From NCBI GenBank assembly GCA_045628865.1, contig JAZQQB010000064.1:13013-77012 (forward strand): 64,000 nucleotides of DNA, given 5' to 3'. This DNA is from JAZQQB01 sp045628865 (GTDB lineage Bacteria; Bacillota; Clostridia; Lachnospirales; Lachnospiraceae). Below, in pieces: positions 43,676 through 52,312 of this stretch; position 1 is the first letter of the stretch, and each line of letters begins with the position of its first letter. The notes beneath the pieces are model-generated. The model was not told where the DNA came from. It ran no database searches and worked only from the letters and a program-made list of their open reading frames with translations. Position numbers and translations under genes: made by a program.

Positions 43676-44437
43676 TTATTCTGCTGCAATAGGTGTTTCA
43701 GATATTGTAACAATCTGGGTTCCCTCATTATTCAATTCCACGTACATACCCCATTCTGATGGAATTGCTTTCTGTGCAGCAACTGCCTGAACTGCATCTG
43801 CTGTAGCATTGATTGTAATCTGCGAATCATCGGTATATTTAGCACTTGCATCTCCTGTAAATACAACCTGTAGCTGACAAACGGCTTCATCATCCTTGCC
43901 AAGCATATTTCTATAATAAATATAAATATAACCCTCCGACATACCCTCAATTGCTGTTGTCTTGCTTGCAAGCTCCCCATAATATGTTGCAAGCTCCTTG
44001 TAGGTATTCTTCAGACTTTCATCCTCTGTTACATTTACTAAGCCATTATATTTATTAGCAATCTTGGCATAATTTTTATATGGATCTACAACAACCCAAT
44101 CAGAAGCATTGGCTCCAACCGGAAGCACTTCTATAGCTGATGTATCAAATCCAAATTCCTTATCTATTACCAACCTTGCAAATCGATCATAGGATTCACT
44201 ATCATTCTCTGCATTTGAAATTGTATATGTGATTTCAACTGGACTGTTCAGATTGATCTTATTGTTCGGATTATCCTGACGAAGATCAATTTCCAAACTA
44301 TTTGTTGTTATGACGCCCTCGCTGGTCATGGAATCGTTCTTGGTTGATGCATTTCGCGCAGCCATTGTCCCTCCAACAATACTAACGCCTAGAACGATCA
44401 CGCCTGCCAAAGCAATGAACAATGCTTTTTTCTTCAT
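43676..44437 (-). CDS. TasA/camelysin-like secreted protein (copy 1)
   Basis: 253 residues. SipW-type signal (KKKALFIALAGVIVLGVSIVG, then GGTMAARNAS), then a beta-rich mature domain beginning with NSLEIDLRQDNPNNKIN and VEITYTISNAENDSESYDRFARLVI, a camelysin/TasA-like pattern. Probable major or minor subunit of a surface fibre, cleaved by the SipW enzyme encoded at 34781-35179. Start: the ATG at 44435-44437 with GGGGGAA 8 nt upstream; a TTG two codons earlier is too close to the RBS. It is preceded by a predicted SARP promoter. Confidence 0.82.
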   Translation of the reverse strand: MKKKALFIALAGVIVLGVSIVGGTMAARNASTKNDSMTSEGVITTNSLEIDLRQDNPNNKINLNSPVEITYTISNAENDSESYDRFARLVIDKEFGFDTSAIEVLPVGANASDWVVVDPYKNYAKIANKYNGLVNVTEDESLKNTYKELATYYGELASKTTAIEGMSEGYIYIYYRNMLGKDDEAVCQLQVVFTGDASAKYTDDSQITINATADAVQAVAAQKAIPSEWGMYVELNNEGTQIVTISETPIAAE

Positions 44438-44498
44438 GGTCAATTCCCCCGTATATTATTTATGACTATTTATACTTCCATCTATTTTATACCTTACA

Positions 44499-44531
44499 AT
44501 TATAATTAACCTCTGTCACACGAAAGTCACA
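44499..44531 (-). promoter_or_regulatory. Predicted SARP-dependent promoter of the TasA-like copy 1 operon
   Basis: Minus strand: TGTGACT (44525-44531), 4 bp, TGTGACA (44514-44520), 9 bp, perfect -10 TATAAT (44499-44504). The -35 place (ACTTTC) is not consensus. Heptamer sequence, spacing and distance to the -10 equal those at 39785-39817. Confidence 0.75.
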
Positions 44532-44546
44532 CAGATTCAAAAATTA

Positions 44547-44840
44547 TCAGTTTAATTTCTTCCAAATTTGTTCTGCCTTTTGTACTTCTGCTTCGTATGC
44601 AGATCGTTTCCCGCTACGAATATCAAATAAAAATCTTTTCTTCTTTCCTTGCATCTTTGTTGCACGTCTCTGATACATATAGCATTTCACTACATAATGA
44701 ACCAAATAAATCAAAAGCAACATTAATACACACATTCCAATATAGAATGGAACCGAAAAATACGACTTCACATCTGCAGAAGCAAGTGCAACTGGTTCCT
44801 CAGCGATTTCCTGTAATACTGTAATTGAATATTCTTCCAT
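44547..44840 (-). CDS. Small membrane protein (97 aa), unknown function
   Basis: 97 residues. One strong TM helix (about 33-53: FYIGMCVLMLLLIYLVHYVV) followed by a basic cytosolic tail (RRATKMQGKKKRF and more). Start ATG with AAAGGGGAAAG 5 nt upstream. It lies just upstream of the TasA-like operon but before its SARP promoter, so it is probably transcribed separately. No family recognised; position suggests a link to the surface locus. Confidence 0.65.
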   Translation of the reverse strand: MEEYSITVLQEIAEEPVALASADVKSYFSVPFYIGMCVLMLLLIYLVHYVVKCYMYQRRATKMQGKKKRFLFDIRSGKRSAYEAEVQKAEQIWKKLN

Positions 44841-44886
44841 TATCTTTCCCCTTTACTTTTAACCAAACAACTATTATTCTCTCCTA

Positions 44887-44920
44887 TATTAAAAGAGCCG
44901 TTTTTTCCAAAAAAAGGCTC
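44887..44920 (-). terminator. Terminator of the LysR gene, overlapping its stop codon
   Basis: GAGCC-GTTTTTT / AAAAAAA-GGCTC (44895-44920) followed by TTTTAAT on the minus strand. The TGA stop (44919-44921) lies in the stem. Confidence 0.6.
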
Positions 44921-45839
44921 ACTCTATTCTTTTTTCACCATTTTCCTCGTATTGCAGTTCCTCTTCAATCATATCATATAAAGCCTTGGCAGCTCCTGAT
45001 ATTTCTCCTTTTACAGGCTTCACCAGACATATTTTCCTTGATGGTATCTGACGTGTGAATCGAAGTTCAAACAAGGTTCCCTCTTCAATATATTTTTCTG
45101 CAAAATCTCTTACAACACAACCAACACCCAGATTTCTCAATGCAAATTGTACAATCATGTCACTTGTAGGAAGTTCAAACTCTGATTTTAAATGAACCTG
45201 ATATCTTTCCAAATATCCTTCCACAAATTTTCTGGTACTTGTATCTCCCTCAAGGCAGATCATCGGTAATTCCTCTAGCACACTAAAATCCAGCATTCTG
45301 TTTTTGTATGGTAAAAATCTTCTCCCCGCAACAAATGTATCCTGAATTTCCATAACTGGAATCAAATTCAAATGTTTCTCCTCTAACGGAGTGGATACAA
45401 TTCCAAAATCAATCTGATCATTTTTTAAATGGGTAATGGTTTCTGGAGTAGGTGCATTTGTTACATTCACCCTGATTCCTGGATACTTTTCATGAAACTT
45501 TTCCAAAAAAGGCAATAAAAAGAACTGAAGTGTCATATCAGACGCTCCAATTCTTATTTCTCCAATCTCCAGATTCTTCATCTGTTTTAATTTTTTTTCA
45601 CCTAAAAGGATCTGATCATATCCTTTTTCCACATAAGAAAACAAAGTGGTCCCCTCTGCTGTTAGTTTCACACCTCTTTTTGCTCTGTCAAACAATTTCG
45701 TATCCAACGCTAATTCTAGCTGTTTCATCGCCTGGCTAACAGCAGGCTGCGAAATGGATAATTCTTCTGCTGCCAACGTAAGAGATCCTAACTTGGCTAC
45801 ATAATAAAATACTTTGTAATATTCAAGATTCGCATCCAC
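44919..45839 (-). CDS. LysR-family transcriptional regulator
   Basis: 306 residues. N-terminal winged HTH (about 1-62; GSLTLAAEELSISQPAVSQAMKQLE) and a periplasmic-binding-like effector domain (about 90-295; GEIRIGASD, IDFGIVSTP). Activator or repressor of an unknown target. GTG start (45837-45839) with GGAGGG 6 nt upstream. It is last in a long minus-strand run after the AI-2E-like gene. Confidence 0.93.
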   Translation of the reverse strand: MDANLEYYKVFYYVAKLGSLTLAAEELSISQPAVSQAMKQLELALDTKLFDRAKRGVKLTAEGTTLFSYVEKGYDQILLGEKKLKQMKNLEIGEIRIGASDMTLQFFLLPFLEKFHEKYPGIRVNVTNAPTPETITHLKNDQIDFGIVSTPLEEKHLNLIPVMEIQDTFVAGRRFLPYKNRMLDFSVLEELPMICLEGDTSTRKFVEGYLERYQVHLKSEFELPTSDMIVQFALRNLGVGCVVRDFAEKYIEEGTLFELRFTRQIPSRKICLVKPVKGEISGAAKALYDMIEEELQYEENGEKRIE

Positions 45840-45865
45840 TTCTAGCCCTCCACCAACTAATAATT

Positions 45866-47209
45866 CTATTCGTTGTTACCCTTCATTTCCTTCTTTGTGC
45901 TTTTATGTTTTTTGTGTTCACAACCTTCTGTTTCTTTTCTTTGTTCCTTGCGTTTCTGCATTTTTTCTCTGGTTTCAAAAATTTCATCCATCACCAGACT
46001 TCCCAATGGGTCTCGCAGTGCTTCTTCATCAGCAGCTTTAAACACAATATTCGACTTTTGTTTCTTCGCTTCCTGCTCAGATGGTTCAATTTTGCACAGA
46101 TCATGCAATCCCTTTGCCAAAAATTTGATACTGTATTTAATACTATCAAATACACCTGCATCATCCATATTTACCAAAATAATACCAATTGGGACTGCTA
46201 TCAGCATACCAATCACACTTCCCAATTTATATCCGATGTACAACAAAAACAATGTTGGAATTGCTGACAAGCCCACATTGTCACCTACATATTTCGGTTG
46301 AATAAGCTGTCTAACCAGCTGACCTAACAGCCAAATAATCACAAGTGCAACTGCCATTTTGTAATTGCCGCTGGTAAACTTCATAATAGCCCAAGGCACC
46401 ATGATAATACCAGCGCCAAAAAAAGGCAAAAAATCTAAAAATGCAATCAGTAACGCCACCAATATTGCATAATTTACTTTTAAAAGAAGCAAACCGATTA
46501 CAAGCAAAATATATATCCATACTTCTATCTGAAGCTGTGCTTTGAAATATCCACCTATTGCTTTTTTACAGCTTTTTACAATCAGATCGTAAATCTTCAT
46601 TGCACTTTCTGGTGCAACTTGTCTGATTACATTTCCCATATACTCTTTCTGTGCAACAAAACAGTATGCTGACAAGATCATCATAATAACACCAATAATT
46701 GCACTTGGTAAATTCTTGGCAAATTCTCCCACTGCATGCATGCTCGAATCACTTTGCAATACCTTATGAATAAAGCCTTCAATAGTTGGTAATATATTGT
46801 CCCAGATTTTTCCAATATCAAAATTGAACTTCGTTTTAGAAGAATGCTTATTCAAATTCTCCTGAATGATTCGAATTTCATTTTCCCAGGAAGCCAAAAC
46901 ATTTGGCATATCTGAAATCAAATTGGAAATCTCAACCACCAGCTTACTGATCAGCAAATACAGCAATAAAATCAATATTCCAAGAACAAATATGATTACC
47001 AGTGCTGAACTTGCTTTTCGTTTGATCTTTAATTTACTTTCTAAAAAATGTACTAAAGGATTAGCTATCAATGCTAATATCCAGCCAATTACAAATGGCC
47101 AGAAAAAACTAATCAATTTAGGCAAAAAAACAATACACCCCAATAGTATTGTAATCCATAATACGATATTAGCTCCTGCCTTCCAGTACATCTTCTTATT
47201 AGAATCCAT
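45866..47209 (-). CDS. AI-2E family transporter (YtvI/PerM-like)
   Basis: 447 residues. Seven to eight TM helices in the family's pattern (about 12-35, 36-55, 68-93, 165-190, 225-300, 310-390), with the conserved LPFFGAGIIMVPWAI and LRQLIQPKYVGDNVGL. The C-terminal 90 residues are cytosolic, ending in a Lys/Glu-rich tail. Members export small molecules or run as sodium/proton antiporters; the substrate is unknown. It lies 12 nt downstream of engB. Confidence 0.9.
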   Translation of the reverse strand: MDSNKKMYWKAGANIVLWITILLGCIVFLPKLISFFWPFVIGWILALIANPLVHFLESKLKIKRKASSALVIIFVLGILILLLYLLISKLVVEISNLISDMPNVLASWENEIRIIQENLNKHSSKTKFNFDIGKIWDNILPTIEGFIHKVLQSDSSMHAVGEFAKNLPSAIIGVIMMILSAYCFVAQKEYMGNVIRQVAPESAMKIYDLIVKSCKKAIGGYFKAQLQIEVWIYILLVIGLLLLKVNYAILVALLIAFLDFLPFFGAGIIMVPWAIMKFTSGNYKMAVALVIIWLLGQLVRQLIQPKYVGDNVGLSAIPTLFLLYIGYKLGSVIGMLIAVPIGIILVNMDDAGVFDSIKYSIKFLAKGLHDLCKIEPSEQEAKKQKSNIVFKAADEEALRDPLGSLVMDEIFETREKMQKRKEQRKETEGCEHKKHKSTKKEMKGNNE

Positions 47210-47221
47210 AAATGTTAGCTC

Positions 47222-47839
47222 CTATTGTTCATCGCCATCTTCTGATACTTCATTTTGAATAATGGCATCTAATATCTCATATATCTCATCTCTTCCCTGC
47301 TTTGTTTCTGCCGAGAAAGGAATTAGTATTGTATCCGGTTCAACCTCTAAGGCTGTTTTAATCAATTTCAGCTGTTTCTGTATCTGACTTCGCTTGATCT
47401 TATCTAATTTTGTTGCAATGATAATTGGATGAAAACCATTATCCAAGATCCAGTCATACATCATTTTATCATTGGCAGAAGGTTCATGTCTGATATCAAT
47501 GAGCAAAAAGACAGCTCTTAACTGCTTTGATGTTTTTAAATATCTCTCAATCATCTTTCCCCATTTTGCCTTTGTTTCTGCTGAAACACTTGCATATCCA
47601 TATCCAGGAAGATCCACAAAGTAAATCTCGTCATTGATATTGTAATAATTAATTGTCTGTGTCTTTCCTGGCTTCTGGCTGGTTCTCGCATAAGATTTAC
47701 GATTCATAAGTCCATTGATCAGAGATGATTTACCTACATTACTTTTTCCAGCAAATGCTACTTCTGGATGTTCGTTTTTAGGAAATTCCTTTGTCGTAAC
47801 ACCACATACAGTTTCTAGATTAATATTCTTAATTACCAT
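47222..47839 (-). CDS. engB: Ribosome biogenesis GTP-binding protein EngB/YsxC
   Basis: 205 residues. Essential GTPase for 50S assembly. G1 AGKSNVGKSSLING, G2 QKPGKTQTINYY, G3 VDLPGYGYA, G4 ATKLDK and G5 SAETKQG are present. Its start overlaps the lon stop region by 7 nt, so translation is coupled; this lon-engB pair is conserved in Firmicutes. Confidence 0.97.
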   Translation of the reverse strand: MVIKNINLETVCGVTTKEFPKNEHPEVAFAGKSNVGKSSLINGLMNRKSYARTSQKPGKTQTINYYNINDEIYFVDLPGYGYASVSAETKAKWGKMIERYLKTSKQLRAVFLLIDIRHEPSANDKMMYDWILDNGFHPIIIATKLDKIKRSQIQKQLKLIKTALEVEPDTILIPFSAETKQGRDEIYEILDAIIQNEVSEDGDEQ

Positions 47840-50154
47840 TCTCTATTCTCCTCTAATGCTAATTGTAACACTTCTTTCATATCTTTGACAAAGTGAATCT
47901 TAATTGAATCTTTAATATCTTTTGGTAATTCGTCTATATCTCCCCTGTTTTGTTCTGGAACAAGCGCTGTTGTACATCCTGCGCTAATAGCTGCAAGAAG
48001 TTTTTCCTTCAAGCCACCAATTGCCAATACACGTCCTCTTAATGTCACCTCACCAGTCATTGCAACATCTCTTTTTACAGCAACATTAGTCAGTGCTGAT
48101 ATAATTGCTGTTGTCATGGTAATACCTGCACTTGGTCCATCCTTTGGTGTTGCACCCTCTGGAATATGCACATGGAGATCTGTAGTCTCAAACACCTCCT
48201 TGGCAATTCCCCATTTTTCACCATTTGAGCGAACATAGCTTAAGGCTGTCTTTGCAGATTCTTTCATGACATCACCTAATTGTCCTGTAAGCTCAATATT
48301 CCCTTTTCCAGGCATTGTATTCACTTCAACCTCTAACGTCACACCACCAACACTGGTCCATGCCAGGCCACGTACAATACCAACTAAATTTTCCTCATTG
48401 ATTTCTTCTTTACGATATATTTCTTTTCCAAGAAAATCTGAAAGATTTCTTGCATCAATTGCAACTTTGTCCTGTTTTTCCTTTAAGATTTTCCATGCTG
48501 TTTTTCTGCAAAGGCTAGCAATTTTGCGTTCCAAATTACGAACACCAGCTTCCTTTGTATAAGCCTGAATGATTTTTTTTAATGCAGTGTCCGAAATCTT
48601 TAGCTGGCCATCTGCAAGTCCATTCGTTTCAAGCTGTTTCGGATATAAGTACTTCTTTGCAATATGGAATTTCTCTATATTGGTATAACTATTTACTTCC
48701 ACAACTTCCATTCTATCTAAAAGAGGTTTTGGAATAGTATCCAAGGAATTAGCAGTTGCAATAAATAGCACCTCTGACAGATCAATTGGCACTTCCAAAT
48801 AATGATCTCTGAAAGCCACATTCTGTTCTCCATCAAGAACCTCTAATAAAGCTGCGGCAGTATCACCTCTCTGATCCTTTCCTGCTTTATCTATTTCATC
48901 CAAAAGCATAACTGGATTACTAACCTTTGCCTGCTTTAATCCAGTTACAATTCGTCCTGGCATTGCTCCCAAATATGTTTTTCTATGCCCTCTAATCTCA
49001 GCTTCATCTCGTACGCCACCCAAACAAATACGCACATACTCTTTATCTAATGCTCGTGCAATGGATCTTGCAATGGATGTTTTTCCTGTTCCTGGAGGTC
49101 CCACCAGACATAAAATCGGACTCTCCCCTTTGCTTGTCAATGTTCTGACTGCTAAAAATTCCAATACCTTTTCTTTTACTTTTTCAAGACCATAGTGATC
49201 CTCATTTAAAACCTTTTCTGCACGTACAATATCCGTATTGTCCTTTGTTTTTTTATCCCATGGCATGGCCAACAAGGTTTCTACATAATTTTGTTCCACA
49301 CCAAATTCTGCACTACTAGAAGGAATGGTTTCCAATCTCTTGATTTCTTTCGCAATTTTATTTTTCACATCATCTGACGCTTCCAATGCTTCCAGCTTTG
49401 TCTTATATTCATCAATGGTATTATCTCCATCCCCAAGTTCTTCCTTAATATACTGAAGCTGTTCTCTTAATACGTATTCCTTCTGGTTTTTTTCAACTCT
49501 TTCACGCACCTTTGCACTAAGCTGCATACGAATTTTTCCAATTTCATTCTCAGAGTGTAGCAGTTCCATCATACACAGATAGCTTTCTTCCTGTGTTTTA
49601 GTTTCAAGAAATTTCTGTTTCTCTTCATATGGGAAAGGCAGATTATTCATCATTTTTTCAAGTAATTTGATCAATGTGTCATATTCATCTAAATGATTTA
49701 ACAAAGATTTTCCAACCTGTGGATGAACAGAACTGTATACGCCCAATTGTTCCTTGGCGCTTCGAAGCATAGCTTCTTCCTGTTCCTGTTGGATTTCATC
49801 CCATTCCATAGGTGTTACAATGGTATCTATATATTCATCCTGTTCTACGACCGAAACCAGGGTTGCTTTCTGAATTCCTTCCACCAGTATCCTTACCACA
49901 CCATCTGGTAATTTCGTGATCTGTTTTACAACCGAAATGGTTCCTACTGTATAAAGATCATCTACTGTTGGATTCTCTGTTTCTGGATTTTTTTGAGTAA
50001 TCAAAAAAACCTCCGATTCATCCTTAAGTGCTTTCTCAACCGCTTGAATAGATTTATGTCTACTTAAATCGAAATGGATAATCATTCCTGGGACAACTGT
50101 CAATGCGCGAAGCGCCACCGCTGGAATTTCCATCATTTTTTCCTCATTATTCAT
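47833..50154 (-). CDS. lon: ATP-dependent protease Lon
   Basis: 773 residues. N-terminal LON substrate domain, AAA+ domain with Walker A GPPGTGKTS and Walker B LLDEIDK, and a C-terminal protease domain with the catalytic Ser in PKDGPSAGIT and Lys in GGLKEKLLAA. Cytosolic quality control. A terminator lies between clpX and lon, so lon-engB-AI-2E may depend partly on read-through or on a promoter in the short gap. Confidence 0.97.
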   Translation of the reverse strand: MNNEEKMMEIPAVALRALTVVPGMIIHFDLSRHKSIQAVEKALKDESEVFLITQKNPETENPTVDDLYTVGTISVVKQITKLPDGVVRILVEGIQKATLVSVVEQDEYIDTIVTPMEWDEIQQEQEEAMLRSAKEQLGVYSSVHPQVGKSLLNHLDEYDTLIKLLEKMMNNLPFPYEEKQKFLETKTQEESYLCMMELLHSENEIGKIRMQLSAKVRERVEKNQKEYVLREQLQYIKEELGDGDNTIDEYKTKLEALEASDDVKNKIAKEIKRLETIPSSSAEFGVEQNYVETLLAMPWDKKTKDNTDIVRAEKVLNEDHYGLEKVKEKVLEFLAVRTLTSKGESPILCLVGPPGTGKTSIARSIARALDKEYVRICLGGVRDEAEIRGHRKTYLGAMPGRIVTGLKQAKVSNPVMLLDEIDKAGKDQRGDTAAALLEVLDGEQNVAFRDHYLEVPIDLSEVLFIATANSLDTIPKPLLDRMEVVEVNSYTNIEKFHIAKKYLYPKQLETNGLADGQLKISDTALKKIIQAYTKEAGVRNLERKIASLCRKTAWKILKEKQDKVAIDARNLSDFLGKEIYRKEEINEENLVGIVRGLAWTSVGGVTLEVEVNTMPGKGNIELTGQLGDVMKESAKTALSYVRSNGEKWGIAKEVFETTDLHVHIPEGATPKDGPSAGITMTTAIISALTNVAVKRDVAMTGEVTLRGRVLAIGGLKEKLLAAISAGCTTALVPEQNRGDIDELPKDIKDSIKIHFVKDMKEVLQLALEENREW

Positions 50155-50173
50155 GGTATTTCTTTCCTTCTTT

Positions 50174-50209
50174 TAAAAACGCCGCCTGTGTGAAGCAGAC
50201 GGCGTTTTT
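50174..50209 (-). terminator. Terminator between clpX and lon
   Basis: 14-bp arms AAAAACGCCGCCTG / CAGACGGCGTTTTT with one mismatch, T tract on the minus strand. It lies only about 20 nt before the lon start codon. Confidence 0.85.
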
Positions 50210-50215
50210 TACTCT

Positions 50216-51481
50216 TTATTTTGCTCTTCTTTTTGGCTCCATTTTTGTTTCTTTACGAATTTCTATTGGAGCATCTGTTCCATCAACTGAATCCTTTGTA
50301 ATAATACATTTCTCAATATCTTCATCAGATGGAATACGATACATGATATCCATCATGGTGTCTTCCATAATAGAACGCAATCCACGAGCTCCTGTCTTTC
50401 TTTCATATGCCTTTTCTGCAATTCTATCTACTGCCTCAGGTTCAAACTCAAGTAAAACATCATCTAATTCAAATAATTTCTGATACTGTTTTACAAGTGC
50501 ATTCTTTGGTTCTTGAAGAATTCTTACAAGTGCATCTTTATCAAGCCCCTTTAATGATACATTAATTGGCACACGACCAACAAATTCTGGAATCAAACCA
50601 AATTTCACTAAATCCTGTGGTGTAACTTTCTGTAGAAGTTCACCAATTTCTTCTTCCTTATTTCCTGCAATATATGCTTCAAATCCAATTGACTTCTTAT
50701 CAAGTCTGCTTTCTACAATTCTTTCAAGTCCGTCAAAAGCTCCACCGCAGATAAACAAAATATTAGAAGTATCAATCTGAATCAATTCCTGATGCGGATG
50801 CTTACGTCCACCCTGTGGTGGAACACTTGCTACTGTACCCTCTATAATCTTTAACAGTGCCTGCTGAACACCTTCGCCTGATACATCTCTTGTAATAGAT
50901 ACATTTTCACTTTTTTTCGTAATTTTGTCAATCTCATCGATGTATACAATACCATACTGTGCTCTTTCTACATCATAATCTGCAGCCTGAATCAGTTTCA
51001 ACAAAATATTTTCGACGTCTTCACCTACATAACCTGCTTCTGTCAATGTTGTAGCATCTGCAATAGCAAATGGAACATTAATAATCTTCGCAAGTGTCTG
51101 CGCTAAATATGTCTTACCTGAACCTGTTGGACCGATCATAATGATATTACTTTTCTGAAGTTCTACATCAAGATCTTTAGATGCAGTTACGCGTTTATAA
51201 TGATTGTATACAGATACGGCCAATACCTTCTTAGCCTCATCCTGACCAATTACATAATCATCTAAAAATTCTTTGATTTCTACAGGTTTCAAAAGATTGA
51301 TATCAAGATCATTGGAAGTTACACTTTCCTCATATTCTTCATCTACAATATCTGCACAGATTTCAATACACTCGTCACAAATGTACACGCCTGCTGGGCC
51401 TGCTATCAATTTTCTAACCTGATCCTGTGTCTTATTACAAAAAGAACACCTTACTTTTTCATCAGAATTTCTTCCCGCCAT
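50216..51481 (-). CDS. clpX: ClpX, ATPase subunit of the Clp protease
   Basis: 421 residues. Zinc-binding domain with CSFC and CDECIEIC (about 12-42), AAA+ domain with Walker A GPTGSGKTYL and Walker B VYIDEIDKI, and the RKTGARGLRSI sensor. Unfoldase feeding ClpP. It lies 40 nt downstream of clpP. Confidence 0.97.
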   Translation of the reverse strand: MAGRNSDEKVRCSFCNKTQDQVRKLIAGPAGVYICDECIEICADIVDEEYEESVTSNDLDINLLKPVEIKEFLDDYVIGQDEAKKVLAVSVYNHYKRVTASKDLDVELQKSNIIMIGPTGSGKTYLAQTLAKIINVPFAIADATTLTEAGYVGEDVENILLKLIQAADYDVERAQYGIVYIDEIDKITKKSENVSITRDVSGEGVQQALLKIIEGTVASVPPQGGRKHPHQELIQIDTSNILFICGGAFDGLERIVESRLDKKSIGFEAYIAGNKEEEIGELLQKVTPQDLVKFGLIPEFVGRVPINVSLKGLDKDALVRILQEPKNALVKQYQKLFELDDVLLEFEPEAVDRIAEKAYERKTGARGLRSIMEDTMMDIMYRIPSDEDIEKCIITKDSVDGTDAPIEIRKETKMEPKRRAK

Positions 51482-51521
51482 ATTATCCCAATTAACTCCT
51501 ATTAACCTATTTTCTTATAAA

Positions 51522-52112
51522 CTACTGTGCATCATGAGAAGAGATAATACGATCGATCAAACCATATTCCAATGCTTCCTGGGCTGTTTTCCAGTTATCT
51601 CTTTCTGTATCGGCTGCAACTACTTCATATGGTTTTCCACAGTTATCAGCTAACATCTGATTTAATTTTCTCTTTGTTTCCAAAATGTGCTTTGCAGCAA
51701 TTTCAATTTCTGTAGCCTGACCCTGAGCTCCACCAAGTGGCTGATGGATCATAATTTCTGCATTTGGTAATGCAATTCTCTTTCCCTTTGCTCCACCTGC
51801 AAGTAAGAATGCACCCATACTAGCTGCCATACCAAGACAGATTGTTGAAACATCACATTTGATGTACTGCATAGTATCATAAATTGCAAGACCAGCAGTT
51901 ACACTACCACCTGGGCTATTAATATATAAATGAATATCCTTTTCTGGATCTTCAGCTTCTAAGAATAGTAACTGAGCAACAACAAGACTTGCTGTTGTTT
52001 CATTTACTTCTTCCCCCAAGAAAATGATTCTTTCCTTTAATAATCTTGAATAAATATCATAAGAACGCTCTCCGCGGCTTGTCTGTTCTACTACATAAGG
52101 TACTAAACTCAT
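51522..52112 (-). CDS. clpP: ClpP protease subunit
   Basis: 196 residues. Serine protease with catalytic Ser in CLGMAASMGAF (about 99), His in EIMIHQPLGGAQG (about 124) and Asp further on. RBS GGAGG. A tig terminator lies upstream, so clpP-clpX likely has its own promoter in 52113-52267; TATACT is seen there without a good -35, and no CtsR box was found. Confidence 0.97.
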   Translation of the reverse strand: MSLVPYVVEQTSRGERSYDIYSRLLKERIIFLGEEVNETTASLVVAQLLFLEAEDPEKDIHLYINSPGGSVTAGLAIYDTMQYIKCDVSTICLGMAASMGAFLLAGGAKGKRIALPNAEIMIHQPLGGAQGQATEIEIAAKHILETKRKLNQMLADNCGKPYEVVAADTERDNWKTAQEALEYGLIDRIISSHDAQ

Positions 52113-52267
52113 ATAAATCCTCCATTCCTTTTTTTACACGTTTGTCTGATTATTAAACATACAGACTCTATTATCTTTACTTTACTAGTATACTGTAGGA
52201 ATTGTTTTTTTTGTACTAAATTCACAGTTTATTTTTTCAAATTCATTTTAGCCTGATAGACAATAAA

Positions 52268-52292
52268 AGAGCTGTGAAAAAATCACAGCTCT
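52268..52292 (-). terminator. Terminator of tig
   Basis: 10-bp stem AGAGCTGTGA / TCACAGCTCT followed by TTTTATT on the minus strand. Confidence 0.85.
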
Positions 52293-52312
52293 CTAATCGC
52301 TTCCAATAAAAA

